Below, one piece after another: positions 38,686 to 49,530 of a stretch of DNA of 64,000 bases. A program made the position numbers and the translations under genes. The DNA is from Klebsiella aerogenes. Its GTDB lineage: Bacteria; Pseudomonadota; Gammaproteobacteria; Enterobacterales; Enterobacteriaceae. The notes under the pieces are model-generated. The model made no database searches and was not told the DNA's origin. It saw only the letters and a program-made list of their open reading frames with translations. The stretch is from the NCBI GenBank assembly GCA_029027985.1, contig CP119076.1, positions 2,974,422-3,038,421 on the forward strand, read 5' to 3'. Within the stretch, counting starts at the first letter, position 1, and each line of letters opens with the position of its first letter.

Positions 38686-39969
38686 TCAGGCTTGTAGCAA
38701 CGATTGTCCAAGGTAGTGCTGATCGTTGATAGCACCCGGTAATACAAAGAAATAACCGCCGCCAATCGGTTTGACGTATTCCTCCAGCGCCTCACCGTTG
38801 AGCCGCTTTTGCACCGTCAGGAAACCCTTTTGCAGATCGTGCTGATAGCAAACGAACAACAGACCCATATCCAGTTGTCCGGAGTTGGTCACCCCCAATG
38901 AATAGCTGTAGCCGCGGCGTATCATCAGACTGGACTGCGTTTCCGGCGTTCGTGGGTTTGCCAGGCGAATATGGCTATCGAGAGCAATCACCTCGCCGTT
39001 CGGATCGCGGCTGTAATCCGGCGTATCATGTTCATTTTTCATCCCCAGCGGCGCGCCGGAGTGCTTATCGCGGCCAAAGATCGTCTGCTGCTCTTTCAGT
39101 GGCGTACGATCCCAAAATTCGACATGGAACTGAATGATACGCGCCGCCTGATAGCTGCCGCCGATAGCCCAGGCCGGTTCGCCCTGATCGGCCGTGACCC
39201 ACACTACCTTATTCATCAGCGCGTTATCGTGGCTTGCCGGGTTTGCGGTGCCGTCTTTAAAGCCCAACAAGTTGATTGGCGTCTCTTTGCCTTTGCTACG
39301 CGCGGCGCTATCCGAGATAAACCCTTCTCGTTTCCAGCGCACGCTCAGCAGGTCCGGCGTGTGTTTAATGATATCGCGCAGCGCGTGAATCACCGTATCC
39401 TGGGTATTGGCGCAAATTTGCAGTAGCAGATCGCCATGGCACAGCGCGGCATCCAGCGAATCGTTGGGGAAACGGGTCATTGGCTGCAGTTTTTTCGGCG
39501 CTTTATCCGCCAGGCCAAAACGCTCGTCGAACAGCGAATGGCCAACCGAAACGGTCATTGTCAGGTTATCTGGTGCGATCCACGGACCTAAGATCCCCGA
39601 ATCCATGGGCGGCAAGCGTGGGTTCGGCGTATCCGGCGCCTGGCCGCCTTTGCTCAGGAAAGCAATGCGTTGCGTTAACAGCCGGAACAGGCGTTCGAGA
39701 TCGCCTTTATCCGCCGCAAGGACATCGAAGGCAACCAGCATCATTGACGCCTGCTGCGGCGTCAGGATACCTGCCTGATGCAGGCCATAAAATGGCTGCG
39801 TTTCCTGACGAGCATCCGGCGGCAGGGTTCCCGGCGAGCTTTTCGCGTTCGCCGCATGCGCCACCGGGCAACCGCCGGTTATCGCCAGCGCGCCGCCCAG
39901 CGCGCCGATCCCTTTCAGTAAGCGACGACGTGACGGCTCGTTCACGTCGTGTGGTTTCTGCTGTGTCAT
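38686..39969 (-). CDS. efeB: Dyp-type peroxidase EfeB (deferrochelatase)
   Basis: A 427-residue heme peroxidase exported folded by the Tat system, working with EfeO/EfeU in iron uptake at low pH. The N-terminus has the twin-arginine motif SRRRLLKG followed by a hydrophobic stretch ending AHA. The Dyp motif GFKDGTANP is present near residue 235, and the heme-region HVEFWDRTP follows. It starts 4 bases after efeO ends, so translation is tightly linked in the efeUOB operon. Confidence 0.96.
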   Translation of the reverse strand: MTQQKPHDVNEPSRRRLLKGIGALGGALAITGGCPVAHAANAKSSPGTLPPDARQETQPFYGLHQAGILTPQQASMMLVAFDVLAADKGDLERLFRLLTQRIAFLSKGGQAPDTPNPRLPPMDSGILGPWIAPDNLTMTVSVGHSLFDERFGLADKAPKKLQPMTRFPNDSLDAALCHGDLLLQICANTQDTVIHALRDIIKHTPDLLSVRWKREGFISDSAARSKGKETPINLLGFKDGTANPASHDNALMNKVVWVTADQGEPAWAIGGSYQAARIIQFHVEFWDRTPLKEQQTIFGRDKHSGAPLGMKNEHDTPDYSRDPNGEVIALDSHIRLANPRTPETQSSLMIRRGYSYSLGVTNSGQLDMGLLFVCYQHDLQKGFLTVQKRLNGEALEEYVKPIGGGYFFVLPGAINDQHYLGQSLLQA

Positions 39970-39973
39970 TAAA

Positions 39974-41101
39974 TTAATCCAGACCCAGAATCCCGCGCAG
40001 CTGGGCCAGATCTTCCGCCAGGGTAGTGATCGGCCCTTTCAGCGCATTGCGGTCAGCGGTGGTCAGTTTGTCGTAGGTCTCGAAACCGTCTTTCGTACGG
40101 TATTTGCTGAGGATAGCGTCAACTTTCTTGAAGTTAGCATCAATTTTCGCCAACAACGCGCTGTTCTCTTTTTGCAGCTGTGGACGCAGCAGATCGACAA
40201 TTTTCTGCGCGCCATCGATGTTCGCCTGGAAGTCCCACAGATCGGTGTGGCTGTAACGATCTTCCTCACCGCTGATTTTGCTGGCTGCCACTTCTTCAAT
40301 CAGCCCTGCCGCGCCGCCCACGACTTTCGATGGCGGGAAGGCCAATTCGCTGATCCGTTTTTGCAGTTCCAGCACATCGCTATTCAACTGGTCGGCATAT
40401 TTTTCCATGCCCTTGACGCTATTGTCGCCAAACAGCGCTTTTTCCAGACGGTGGAAGCCGGTGAATTTCGGATCTTCGGCTTTTTTCTCGAAATCATCTT
40501 CACGAGCATCAATGCTGCCGTCGAGATCGGAGAACAGTTCGGCAATCGGTTCGATACGCTCATAGTGTTGGCGCGTCGAGGCGTACAGCCCTTTCGCTTT
40601 CTCAATATCGCCGGCTTTCACCGCGTCGGTAAAGGCTTTGGTGCCGGTCACCAGCTGGGCAGTTTCCGCCGTGACATAAGCTTTGTAGGCGGTAATCGCT
40701 TCACCAAGCCCCAGCACCGCGTCAGCTTTCGCGGCGTCTTTAGCCGCTTCGCCGGTCACAATCAGTTTACCTTTTGGATTGGTCAGCAAGCCGCAGGTCA
40801 TGTCGTACTCACCTGGCTGCAGATTGGCCGTGAGTTTTTGCGTAAACCCTGGCGCGATGTTTTCGCGCTCTTCCACCACCATCACCCCTTTGAGGATCTC
40901 CCACTCCAGCGCTTTCTGGCTGTGGTTCTGAATGATGAACTGGGTTTTGCCCGCTTTGACAGTCACGTTCATCGGTTCGCACTGCTTGTCATTGACGGTG
41001 ACTTTTACCTGCGGAATATCGGCAGCCTGAGCGTAAAAAGCAGAACTGAATAGCGCAGCGACGGCTAACTGCAGCGCATTACGGCGAAAATGAATCATCA
41101 T
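39974..41101 (-). CDS. efeO: Periplasmic iron-uptake protein EfeO
   Basis: A 375-residue periplasmic protein with a signal peptide ([25 protein letters not shown]), an N-terminal cupredoxin-like domain (about residues 25-120) and a C-terminal M75/imelysin-type domain with the HxxE metal motif HRLEKALFG. It is thought to bind iron and pass it to EfeU. The start MMIHF is placed 5 bases after an AAGGGA ribosome site. Middle gene of efeUOB, 53 bases after efeU. Confidence 0.95.
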   Translation of the reverse strand: MMIHFRRNALQLAVAALFSSAFYAQAADIPQVKVTVNDKQCEPMNVTVKAGKTQFIIQNHSQKALEWEILKGVMVVEERENIAPGFTQKLTANLQPGEYDMTCGLLTNPKGKLIVTGEAAKDAAKADAVLGLGEAITAYKAYVTAETAQLVTGTKAFTDAVKAGDIEKAKGLYASTRQHYERIEPIAELFSDLDGSIDAREDDFEKKAEDPKFTGFHRLEKALFGDNSVKGMEKYADQLNSDVLELQKRISELAFPPSKVVGGAAGLIEEVAASKISGEEDRYSHTDLWDFQANIDGAQKIVDLLRPQLQKENSALLAKIDANFKKVDAILSKYRTKDGFETYDKLTTADRNALKGPITTLAEDLAQLRGILGLD

Positions 41102-41154
41102 GACCATCCCTTTCTGTAAGTATGTTGTAACTATATTAACCCACGGCGCCTGAC

Positions 41155-41985
41155 TTAAGCGGCCCGCGATGCTGTCGTTTTATTGCCCGGCGGCAAGGCG
41201 AAGAGCACCAGCGCCGGAATTAAATAGAGCAGGTAAACCGCCACTTCGCTGATGGTTGGCGTTTCCTGATAACCAAATATCCCTTCCAGCAGCGTGCCAA
41301 ACAGCGTATGCGTTGACACCACGTTGCTGAGATCGAACGCGACGTCCTGGAAGTAGTTCCACAGCCCGGCCTCATGGAAGGCGCGAATCGCCCCAGCGGC
41401 CAGACCAGCCGCCACCAGCAGGATAAACAGGCTGGTCCACTTGAAGAACACGCCGAGATTCAGGCGAATACCGCCCCAGTAGAGCAGGAAGCCCAACACC
41501 ACCGCCGTCGCCAGACCCAGCATCGCGCCCAGCGGCGGCCAGATACCGACATCCTGCTGGAATGCCGCCAGCAGGAAGAAGACCGACTCCAGTCCTTCGC
41601 GAGCGACAGCAAAGAACACCATCATTACCAGCGCCCAACCGTGGTTATTACCCCGCTGCAGGGCGTTATCCACCGCCTGCTCCAGTTGTTGCTTAACGTT
41701 GCGCGACACTTTGCGCATCCAGAACACCATCCAGGTGAGGATAAACACCGCAATCACCGCCACGATGCCTTCAAACAGCTCCTGTTCACGCTGTGGGAAT
41801 TCGCCGGTGGTTTCGTTGATGACAATCCCCAGTCCAAGGCACAACGCCGCGGCGAGGAATACGCCGATCCACATTACGCCGATCCAGTTGCCGCGCTGGG
41901 TTCGTTTTAAATAGCTGGCGATCAGGCTAACGATCAGCGCGGCTTCCAACCCTTCGCGTAACATGATGAGAAATGGAACAAACAT
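41155..41985 (-). CDS. efeU: Ferrous iron permease EfeU (FTR1 family)
   Basis: A 276-residue inner-membrane permease with about seven helices. Both REGLE iron-binding motifs of the FTR1 family are present: [12 protein letters not shown] (residues 9-20) and [11 protein letters not shown] in the fourth helix. The reading frame is intact; the E. coli K-12 copy is disrupted by a frameshift, so the full EfeUOB system should work here. First gene of the operon, with a Fur box upstream. Confidence 0.96.
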   Translation of the reverse strand: MFVPFLIMLREGLEAALIVSLIASYLKRTQRGNWIGVMWIGVFLAAALCLGLGIVINETTGEFPQREQELFEGIVAVIAVFILTWMVFWMRKVSRNVKQQLEQAVDNALQRGNNHGWALVMMVFFAVAREGLESVFFLLAAFQQDVGIWPPLGAMLGLATAVVLGFLLYWGGIRLNLGVFFKWTSLFILLVAAGLAAGAIRAFHEAGLWNYFQDVAFDLSNVVSTHTLFGTLLEGIFGYQETPTISEVAVYLLYLIPALVLFALPPGNKTTASRAA

Positions 41986-42043
41986 GCCGAAACCCTTAAA
42001 TGTGTACCGCAGTCAATGGATGCAAAGATAGGTAAATATTTCT

Positions 42044-42062
42044 GATAGTGATTATCATTACA
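42044..42062. promoter_or_regulatory. Fur box upstream of efeU
   Basis: GATAGTGATTATCATTACA matches 15 of 19 positions of the GATAATGATAATCATTATC consensus. It lies about 60 bases upstream of the efeU start, so iron repression of efeUOB is expected. The remaining 41986-42310 interval holds only AT-rich sequence and the start region of the divergent transporter gene. Confidence 0.87.
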
Positions 42063-42310
42063 ACAATGAGAAACACAAGCAAAATGTTTAGAGAATTGGT
42101 GACGAGTTGTAAATTAGTCACCACAAAATAACCACTTGTGGAAATGCCTCGCCCATTCCGTTTATTTTCTTTTGTTCTACACTCATAAATAGCACTCAGC
42201 CGAAATTCATTTTTAAATCATTTCCTGCGTTTTTTATTTTAAAGACTTCTCTATAGTTGAGCGTTTTTAACGGGCCTGGCGGCCATATAAAATAAAAGCT
42301 GGAATAATTC

Positions 42311-43399
42311 ATGATAGAAAATAATGAGTTAGTTAACATCGAGAAACGCATCGTCACCCGTTTTCTGGATATGTTTATTAAGTTTGGTTTAATACTGGCG
42401 CTGGCTTCATTCTGCTTTACCGTCTTTTCACCATTCTTAAACATGATGCTGTGGGCGTTGATCCTGGCCGTCACCCTATATCCATTACAGCAACACATCG
42501 CCCGACGCATTGGCGGGCGCCAGGGGCTGGCCTCCACCGTGCTGGTATTATGCGGCCTGCTGGTTATCGTCATCCCCACCATTTTCATGGTGACGTCGTT
42601 GGGTGAAAGCGCAGGTAGTCTGATTGATAAGGTCAGCGGCAGTAACCTGGCGCTACCGCCGCCTTCGGCCAATATCGCCTCCATTCCGCTCGTCGGCGGC
42701 AAGTTGTATGCCTTCTGGTTGAAAGCCTCGGCGGACCTCCCTGCGATGTTGAGCAGCTATCACACGCAAATTGGCGAGGCGGCGAAGCTGGTGCTCGGCG
42801 TGTTGGCCAGCATGGGCGGCGGATTGTTAGGCTTTGTATTCTCCTTTATTATCGCCGGCGCCATTATGAGCTGGGGCGCGGCGGGCGCTAACAGCGCCAA
42901 ACGCATCGCCATCCGTATTACCGATGAGAACAAAGGCACTGCCCTGACCCGGCTGTGCACCGGCACCATTCGCGCCGTGGCGCAGGGCGTTATCGGCGTT
43001 GCGCTGATTCAGGCATTACTGGCGGGGATTATTATCGCGCTGGCGGGGATCCCGGCGGCCGGTATTTTCTTCGTCCTGGCGCTGGTGCTGGGGATCGCGC
43101 AAATCCCGGTGATTCTGGTCACCGCCCCGGCCATCGCCATTATGTGGATGACCGGCGATCACGGCACCGCCATCAATATTATGTTTACCGTACTGCTGAT
43201 TGTCGCGGGCATGGTTGATAACGTCCTCAAGCCATTGATGTTGGGGCGTGGCGTTGATGCGCCAATGCCGATCGTCCTGCTTGGCGCGCTAGGCGGCATG
43301 GCGACCGACGGTATTCTCGGTATGTTTATTGGCGCGACCCTGCTTTCGATCGGCTATCTGATCTTCATGAACTGGGTTAACGAAGGCGCCGCAAAATAA
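42311..43399 (+). CDS. AI-2E family transporter
   Basis: A 362-residue membrane protein of the AI-2E (UPF0118/PerM) family with about eight helices: two near the N-terminus (about 25-65), one near 70-95, then a loop and the C-terminal block (IAQGVIGVALIQALLAGIII, VDNVLKPLMLGRG, GATLLSIGYLIFM). Members include TqsA and others that move small molecules or Na+; substrate unknown. It resembles but is not E. coli YdiK, whose sequence I recall as different. It stands alone between efeU and putP; this gene is not at this position in E. coli. Confidence 0.85.
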   Translation: MIENNELVNIEKRIVTRFLDMFIKFGLILALASFCFTVFSPFLNMMLWALILAVTLYPLQQHIARRIGGRQGLASTVLVLCGLLVIVIPTIFMVTSLGESAGSLIDKVSGSNLALPPPSANIASIPLVGGKLYAFWLKASADLPAMLSSYHTQIGEAAKLVLGVLASMGGGLLGFVFSFIIAGAIMSWGAAGANSAKRIAIRITDENKGTALTRLCTGTIRAVAQGVIGVALIQALLAGIIIALAGIPAAGIFFVLALVLGIAQIPVILVTAPAIAIMWMTGDHGTAINIMFTVLLIVAGMVDNVLKPLMLGRGVDAPMPIVLLGALGGMATDGILGMFIGATLLSIGYLIFMNWVNEGAAK

Positions 43400-43448
43400 C
43401 CGCCTGATTGCCAGCGGTTCGCCGCCAGACCGCGCGCGACATAAAAAA

Positions 43449-43471
43449 ACGGCTCCCATCACGGGAGCCGT
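43449..43471 (-). terminator. putP terminator
   Basis: CGGCTCCC/GGGAGCCG stem with a short loop, followed on the minus strand by a run of seven T; between convergent putP and the AI-2E gene. Confidence 0.88.
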
Positions 43472-43497
43472 CGCAGTATCTGGTCTTTCACTCGGTA

Positions 43498-45006
43498 TTA
43501 TTCAGCGGTGGCGTGAACCGGCGGCGCTGAATGGTAATGGGCATCCGCTTCAGCAAAACGCTGCTGCATTGCCGCCGACGGCGCTTTGCCGAGCAGACTG
43601 AAGACCACAATCCCGATGCTGCCGAAGATGAAGCCTGGAATAATTTCGTACAGCCCCAGCCAGCCGAACTGTTTCCAGACGATAACCGTCACCGCGCCAA
43701 TCACCATCCCGGCCAGCGCGCCGTTGCGGGTCATACGCGACCACATCACCGAGAACAGCACGACCGGGCCAAACGCGGCGCCGAAACCGGCCCACGCATA
43801 GCTCACCAGACCTAAAACGCGGTTATTCGGGTTCGCCGCCAGCACAATGGCAATCAATGCGACCACCAGCACCATGCAACGTCCCACCCAGACCAGCTCT
43901 TTCTGACCAGCATTTTTACGCAAAAAGGCCTTGTACAGGTCTTCGGTAATAGCGCTGGAACAAACCAGCAGCTGGCAGCTCAAAGTCGACATGACCGCCG
44001 CCAGAATCGCCGACAGCAGGATCCCGGCAATCCATGGGTTAAACAGAATTTGCGCCAGTTCGATAAATACGCGTTCAGCATTCTGGTTTACCGCGCCCGC
44101 CAGGCTCGGATTATTATTGAAATACGCGATACCGAAGAAACCGACGGATACCGTGCCCGCCAGACACAGGATCATCCAGGTCATACTAATACGGCGAGCG
44201 TGAACGATACTGTGGTGCGAATCTGCCGCCATAAAGCGCGCCAGAATATGCGGCTGGCCGAAATAGCCAAGACCCCAACCCATCAGCGAAATAATCGCGA
44301 CAAAATTCAGTCCTTTCAGCATATCGATATTTTCAATGCTCTTTTGCTTAATCACTTCCAGTGAATCGCCGAAACCGCCAACCGAGATAATCACCATCAC
44401 CGGCGTCAGAATCAGCGCGAAGATCATCAGGCTGGCCTGGACGGTGTCGGTCCAGCTCACCGCCAGGAAACCGCCGACGAAAGTATAAATAATCGTGGCG
44501 GCGGCACCGGCCCACAGCGCAGTTTCATAGCTCATGCCGAAGGTGCTTTCGAACAGACGCGCGCCGGCAACGATGCCGGATGCGCAATAAATAGTGAAGA
44601 ACAGCAGGATCACCAGCGCGGAGATAATACGCAGCACGCGGCTTTTATCTTCGAAACGGCCGGTAAAATAGTCCGGCAACGTCAGCGCGTTGTTATTCAC
44701 TTCGGTATGCACGCGCAGACGCCCGGCCACCAGCTTCCAGTTGATCCACGCCCCCAGCGTCAGGCCAATAGCGATCCAGCTTTCGGAGATCCCGGAGAGA
44801 AAAATCGCGCCCGGCAGCCCCATCAGCAACCAACCGCTCATATCAGACGCGCCGGCAGAAAGCGCCGTCACAAATGGCCCCAGACTGCGGCCGCCGAGAA
44901 TATAATCATCAAAGTTCTTGGTTGAGCGCCAGGCAATAAAACCTATCAGTACCATGCCAAAAATATAAATAATAAAAGTCACCAACATGGGTGTGCTAAT
45001 AGCCAT
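43498..45006 (-). CDS. putP: Sodium/proline symporter PutP
   Basis: A 502-residue SSS-family symporter bringing proline in with Na+. About 13 hydrophobic helices are predicted. Family blocks include the N-terminal GRSLGPFVTALSAGASDMSGWLLMG, which contributes the Na+ and proline sites, and the helix 9 region STLSCQLLVCSSAITEDLY. The length is as in E. coli. It is divergent from putA with PutA binding motifs in between, so it is induced by proline. Confidence 0.97.
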   Translation of the reverse strand: MAISTPMLVTFIIYIFGMVLIGFIAWRSTKNFDDYILGGRSLGPFVTALSAGASDMSGWLLMGLPGAIFLSGISESWIAIGLTLGAWINWKLVAGRLRVHTEVNNNALTLPDYFTGRFEDKSRVLRIISALVILLFFTIYCASGIVAGARLFESTFGMSYETALWAGAAATIIYTFVGGFLAVSWTDTVQASLMIFALILTPVMVIISVGGFGDSLEVIKQKSIENIDMLKGLNFVAIISLMGWGLGYFGQPHILARFMAADSHHSIVHARRISMTWMILCLAGTVSVGFFGIAYFNNNPSLAGAVNQNAERVFIELAQILFNPWIAGILLSAILAAVMSTLSCQLLVCSSAITEDLYKAFLRKNAGQKELVWVGRCMVLVVALIAIVLAANPNNRVLGLVSYAWAGFGAAFGPVVLFSVMWSRMTRNGALAGMVIGAVTVIVWKQFGWLGLYEIIPGFIFGSIGIVVFSLLGKAPSAAMQQRFAEADAHYHSAPPVHATAE

Positions 45007-45428
45007 GCAAATCTCCAGAATTTATTTCGACAACGTCCAACTTTGTCGTTTTATCCACTACCGGAACGGGGTAATGGCACATTGGTTGTATTGGGCGAGC
45101 GTATCCTGACGGATGCGTCGGTATTTCACAAACGATTTAACACAGCATTTACACGAAACTTGCCGTGGGCAAAATAGCAAATTGCCATAGGTTGCACTCC
45201 CTCACGTTTTTATCGGTTGCACCTTGGAAAACTGTTAACCAACGCAAACAAATACGTTATATGAATGAGGTTATTTTTCTCTGAATCACGCCAATATCAT
45301 TAACAATTCATTCATTTCTCAGCTTGCTAGCCAGGTCACAATTAACAAGGTTGCACAAAGTTGCAACATGGTAGATATTTCTACGCAACCGATAAAAGGG
45401 CATTACAGAGAAAACAGGAGTTCCCGCA
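45007..45428. promoter_or_regulatory. put control region with PutA binding motifs
   Basis: The 422-base gap between divergent putP and putA has GTTGCA hexamers, the known E. coli PutA recognition motif, at 45191-45196, 45216-45221, 45350-45355 and 45360-45365; the last overlaps its inverse TGCAAC (45362-45367). Two sites lie near putP and the others 60-80 bases before the putA start, so PutA can repress both genes when proline is absent. Confidence 0.88.
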
Positions 45429-48400
45429 ATGGGCACCACTACCATGGGTGTAAAACTTGACGATGCGACGCGCGAGCGTATCAAGTCCGCCGCGAGCCGT
45501 ATTGACCGCACGCCGCACTGGCTGATTAAACAGGCCATCTTCAATTATCTGGAAAAGCTGGAAAACGACGAGACGCTGCCTGAACTGCCGGCGCTGCTTT
45601 CCGGCGCCGCCAACGAAAGCGATGAAGCGGGCGCCCCGGCCGACGAGCCGTACCAACCGTTCCTCGAATTCGCCGAGCAGATCCTGCCGCAGTCGGTCAG
45701 CCGCGCGGCGATCACCGCGGCCTGGCGTCGCCCGGAAACCGATGCGGTGCCGATGTTGCTCGAACAGGCCCGGCTGCCGCAACCGTTAGGCGAACAGGCG
45801 CACAAGCTGGCCTACCAACTGGCGGAAAAACTGCGCAACCAGAAGACCGCCAGCGGTCGCGCCGGGATGGTACAGAGCCTGTTGCAGGAGTTCTCACTGT
45901 CGTCGCAGGAAGGCGTGGCGCTGATGTGCCTGGCCGAAGCGCTGCTGCGTATTCCGGATAAAGCCACCCGCGATGCCCTTATCCGCGACAAGATCAGCAA
46001 CGGCAACTGGCAGTCGCATATTGGCCGTAGTCCATCGCTGTTCGTCAACGCCGCCACCTGGGGTCTGCTATTTACCGGTAAGCTGGTATCAACGCATAAC
46101 GAAACCAGCCTCTCCCGCTCCCTGAACCGCATTATCGGCAAGAGCGGCGAGCCGCTGATCCGCAAAGGCGTCGATATGGCGATGCGCCTGATGGGCGAGC
46201 AGTTCGTCACCGGCGAAACCATTGCCGAAGCGTTGGCTAACGCCCGCAAGCTGGAAGAGAAAGGCTTCCGTTACTCCTACGATATGCTCGGCGAAGCCGC
46301 GCTGACCGCTGCCGACGCGCAGGCCTATATGGTCTCTTATCAGCAGGCGATCCACGCCATCGGCAAAGCCTCCAACGGCCGCGGTATTTATGAAGGCCCG
46401 GGCATCTCGATTAAGCTCTCCGCCCTGCACCCGCGCTACAGCCGCGCGCAGTACGATCGGGTCATGGAAGAACTCTATCCGCGCCTGAAATCGCTGACGC
46501 TGCTGGCGCGCCAGTACGACATCGGCATTAACATCGACGCCGAAGAAGCCGACCGCCTGGAGATCTCCCTCGATCTGCTGGAAAAACTGTGCTTCGAGCC
46601 GGAACTCGCGGGCTGGAACGGTATCGGCTTTGTGATTCAGGCCTACCAGAAACGTTGCCCGTTCGTCATTGACTCTCTGATCGACATGGCGACCCGCAGC
46701 CGTCGTCGCCTGATGATCCGCCTGGTAAAAGGCGCCTATTGGGATAGCGAAATTAAACGCGCGCAGATGGAAGGCCTGGAAGGCTACCCGGTTTATACCC
46801 GCAAGGTCTACACCGACGTTTCCTATCTCGCCTGCGCCAAAAAACTGCTGGCGGTGCCAAATCTGATTTATCCGCAGTTCGCGACTCACAATGCCCACAC
46901 GCTGGCCGCTATCTACCAGTTGGCGGGACAGAACTACTATCCAGGCCAGTACGAGTTCCAGTGCCTGCACGGTATGGGCGAACCGCTGTATGAGCAGGTA
47001 GTGGGCAAAGTCGCCGACGGCAAACTGAACCGTCCGTGCCGTATTTACGCCCCGGTCGGCACCCATGAAACGCTGCTGGCGTATCTGGTGCGTCGTCTGC
47101 TGGAAAACGGCGCCAACACCTCCTTCGTTAACCGTATCGCCGATACCAGCCTGCCGCTGGACGAGCTGGTCGCCGACCCGGTCAGCGCGGTAGAAAAACT
47201 GGCGCAGCAGGAAGGTCAGGCCGGTCTACCGCATCCGAAAATTCCGCTGCCGCGCGATCTGTACGGCGACGGCCGCAGCAACTCCGCCGGTCTGGATCTG
47301 GCCAACGAACACCGCCTGGCTTCCCTCTCCTCTTCACTGCTCAACAGTGCGCTGCACAAATGGCAGGCGCTGCCGATGCTGGAACAACCGGTCGCCGAAG
47401 GCGAAATGCAGTCAGTGGTCAACCCGGCTGAACCAAGAGATATCGTCGGCTACGTGCGCGAAACCAGCGATGCCGAAGTCCAGCAGGCGCTGACCAGCGC
47501 GATCAACAACGCGCCAATCTGGTTCGCTACTCCGCCGCAGGAGCGCGCCGCTATCCTGGAACGCGCCGCCGTGCTGATGGAAAGCCAGATGCCGACGCTG
47601 ATGGGCATTCTGGTCCGCGAAGCGGGTAAAACCTTCAGTAACGCCATCGCCGAAGTGCGTGAAGCGGTCGATTTCCTGCACTACTATGCAGGCCAGGTGC
47701 GCGACGATTTCGATAATGAAACTCACCGCCCGCTGGGCCCGGTCGTGTGTATCAGCCCGTGGAACTTCCCGCTGGCGATCTTCACCGGCCAAATCGCCGC
47801 CGCGCTGGCGGCGGGCAACAGCGTGCTGGCTAAACCCGCCGAGCAGACGCCGCTTATCGCCGCGCAAGGCGTTGCTATTCTGCTGGAAGCCGGCGTACCG
47901 CCGGGCGTGATTCAGCTGCTGCCGGGGCGTGGAGAAACCGTCGGCGCCGCGCTGACCGCTGATGAACGCGTGCGCGGAGTGATGTTCACCGGTTCCACCG
48001 AAGTGGCCACGCTGCTGCAACGCAATATCGCCAACCGCCTTGATGCGCAAGGTCGTCCGACGCCGCTCATCGCCGAAACCGGCGGTATGAACGCCATGAT
48101 CGTCGATTCGTCGGCGCTGACGGAACAAGTGGTGATCGACGTGCTGGCCTCCGCTTTCGATAGCGCCGGTCAACGCTGCTCCGCCCTGCGCGTACTCTGC
48201 CTGCAGGAAGAGGTCGCCGAACATACGCTGACCATGCTGCGCGGCGCGATGGGCGAATGCCGGATGGGCAACCCAGGCCGCCTGACCACCGACATCGGCC
48301 CGGTTATCGACGCGGAAGCGAAAGAGAATATCGAACGCCATATTCAGGCGCTGCGCGCTAAAGGCCGCAACGTCTTCCAGGCGGTGCGCGAAAATAGCGA

Positions 48401-49391
48401 AGATGCGCGCGAATGGAGCCATGGCACCTTCGTGCCGCCGACGCTTATTGAACTCGATAGCTTCGACGAACTGAAAAAAGAGGTCTTCGGCCCGGTTCTG
48501 CACGTGGTGCGCTACAACCGTAACGAGCTGGATAAGCTGGTCGAACAGATCAACGCTTCCGGCTATGGCCTGACTCTTGGCGTGCATACCCGCATCGACG
48601 AGACCATCGCTCAGGTTACCGGCAGCGCGAAGGTCGGCAACTTGTACGTTAACCGTAATATGGTCGGCGCCGTGGTCGGCGTGCAGCCGTTCGGCGGTGA
48701 AGGACTCTCGGGCACCGGCCCGAAAGCCGGCGGCCCGCTGTACCTGTACCGTCTGCTCTCCAGCCGTCCACAAGGCGCCGTCGGCGTCACCCTCGCCCGC
48801 CAGGATGCGGAACGTCCGCTGGATGCCCAGCTGAAAACGCTGCTGGAAAAACCGCTGCAGGCGTTGCAGCAGTGGGCGGCAGGCCGTCCGGAACTGCAGG
48901 CGCTGTGCCAGCAGTATAGCGAGCAGGCGCAGAGCGGCACCCAACGCCTGCTGCCAGGACCAACCGGCGAGCGCAACACCCTAACGCTGATGCCGCGCGA
49001 CCGCGTGTTGTGCGTGGCAGATAATGAGCAGGATGTGCTGACCCAGTTGGCGGCGGTGATGGCGGTCGGTTGTGAAGTGCTGTGGCCGGATAGCGCCCTG
49101 CAGCGCGATCTGGCGAAGAAACTGCCGCGCGACGTGAGCGATCGCATTCGTTTCGCGAAAGCGGATCAGTTAATCAGTCAGGCCTTCGACGCGGTTATCT
49201 ACCACGGTGACTCCGATCAGCTACGTGAACTTTGCGAGCTGGTTGCAGCGCGCGACGGCGCGATTGTTTCGGTACAGGGCTTCGCCCGCGGCGAAACCAA
49301 TCTGCTGCTGGAACGTCTGTATATCGAGCGCTCGCTGAGCGTCAATACCGCAGCGGCGGGCGGCAACGCCAGCCTGATGACCATCGGATAA
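45429..49391 (+). CDS. putA: Trifunctional proline utilisation protein PutA
   Basis: A 1320-residue protein: N-terminal ribbon-helix-helix DNA-binding domain (residues about 5-47, MGVKLDDATRERIKSAASRI), FAD proline dehydrogenase barrel (about 260-610, with NIDAEEADRLEISL and MIRLVKGAYWDSEIKRA), and NAD P5C dehydrogenase (about 650-1130, catalytic Cys in SAGQRCSALRVL, general base region AETGGMNAMIV), then the C-terminal domain. It oxidises proline to glutamate at the membrane and represses putP/putA when free of proline. The length matches E. coli. Confidence 0.98.
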   Translation: MGTTTMGVKLDDATRERIKSAASRIDRTPHWLIKQAIFNYLEKLENDETLPELPALLSGAANESDEAGAPADEPYQPFLEFAEQILPQSVSRAAITAAWRRPETDAVPMLLEQARLPQPLGEQAHKLAYQLAEKLRNQKTASGRAGMVQSLLQEFSLSSQEGVALMCLAEALLRIPDKATRDALIRDKISNGNWQSHIGRSPSLFVNAATWGLLFTGKLVSTHNETSLSRSLNRIIGKSGEPLIRKGVDMAMRLMGEQFVTGETIAEALANARKLEEKGFRYSYDMLGEAALTAADAQAYMVSYQQAIHAIGKASNGRGIYEGPGISIKLSALHPRYSRAQYDRVMEELYPRLKSLTLLARQYDIGINIDAEEADRLEISLDLLEKLCFEPELAGWNGIGFVIQAYQKRCPFVIDSLIDMATRSRRRLMIRLVKGAYWDSEIKRAQMEGLEGYPVYTRKVYTDVSYLACAKKLLAVPNLIYPQFATHNAHTLAAIYQLAGQNYYPGQYEFQCLHGMGEPLYEQVVGKVADGKLNRPCRIYAPVGTHETLLAYLVRRLLENGANTSFVNRIADTSLPLDELVADPVSAVEKLAQQEGQAGLPHPKIPLPRDLYGDGRSNSAGLDLANEHRLASLSSSLLNSALHKWQALPMLEQPVAEGEMQSVVNPAEPRDIVGYVRETSDAEVQQALTSAINNAPIWFATPPQERAAILERAAVLMESQMPTLMGILVREAGKTFSNAIAEVREAVDFLHYYAGQVRDDFDNETHRPLGPVVCISPWNFPLAIFTGQIAAALAAGNSVLAKPAEQTPLIAAQGVAILLEAGVPPGVIQLLPGRGETVGAALTADERVRGVMFTGSTEVATLLQRNIANRLDAQGRPTPLIAETGGMNAMIVDSSALTEQVVIDVLASAFDSAGQRCSALRVLCLQEEVAEHTLTMLRGAMGECRMGNPGRLTTDIGPVIDAEAKENIERHIQALRAKGRNVFQAVRENSEDAREWSHGTFVPPTLIELDSFDELKKEVFGPVLHVVRYNRNELDKLVEQINASGYGLTLGVHTRIDETIAQVTGSAKVGNLYVNRNMVGAVVGVQPFGGEGLSGTGPKAGGPLYLYRLLSSRPQGAVGVTLARQDAERPLDAQLKTLLEKPLQALQQWAAGRPELQALCQQYSEQAQSGTQRLLPGPTGERNTLTLMPRDRVLCVADNEQDVLTQLAAVMAVGCEVLWPDSALQRDLAKKLPRDVSDRIRFAKADQLISQAFDAVIYHGDSDQLRELCELVAARDGAIVSVQGFARGETNLLLERLYIERSLSVNTAAAGGNASLMTIG

Positions 49392-49400
49392 AGTGGGTGT

Positions 49401-49426
49401 CCCGGCTCGCGCTACGCTGAGCCGGG
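49401..49426. repeat. REP-like palindrome after putA
   Basis: CCCGGCTC/GAGCCGGG arms around a 10-base GC-rich centre, followed by GCTAC, the form of enterobacterial REP units; 10 bases after putA. Confidence 0.7.
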
Positions 49427-49493
49427 CTACGTTTCCGGGAAATCTGCTGCACGATCAACTGATGACAGCCGACTTCAGCTGTGGTTAATTAAG

Positions 49494-49516
49494 GCTCCCG
49501 GACGGGAGCTTTTTTT
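49494..49516 (+). terminator. Terminator before the LprI-like gene
   Basis: GCTCCC/GGGAGC stem with a GGAC loop and seven T. It ends putA transcription or serves as an attenuator of the following gene, whose ribosome site lies directly behind it. Confidence 0.8.
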
Positions 49517-49530
49517 ATGGGAGTAGAAAA

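Noticed and set aside
42311-43399. Naming the AI-2E family transporter ydiK
   Set aside because: It belongs to the same family, but the sequence I recall for E. coli YdiK differs throughout, and the rprA sRNA that neighbours ydiK is not here.
43399-43497. A search for the rprA sRNA downstream of the AI-2E gene
   Set aside because: Only the putP terminator and a short spacer are present; no RprA-like sequence.
47412-48944. A 510-codon open frame antisense to putA
   Set aside because: Long antisense frames are common opposite GC-rich, codon-biased genes; putA is a clear full-length gene and the antisense protein has no recognisable domain.
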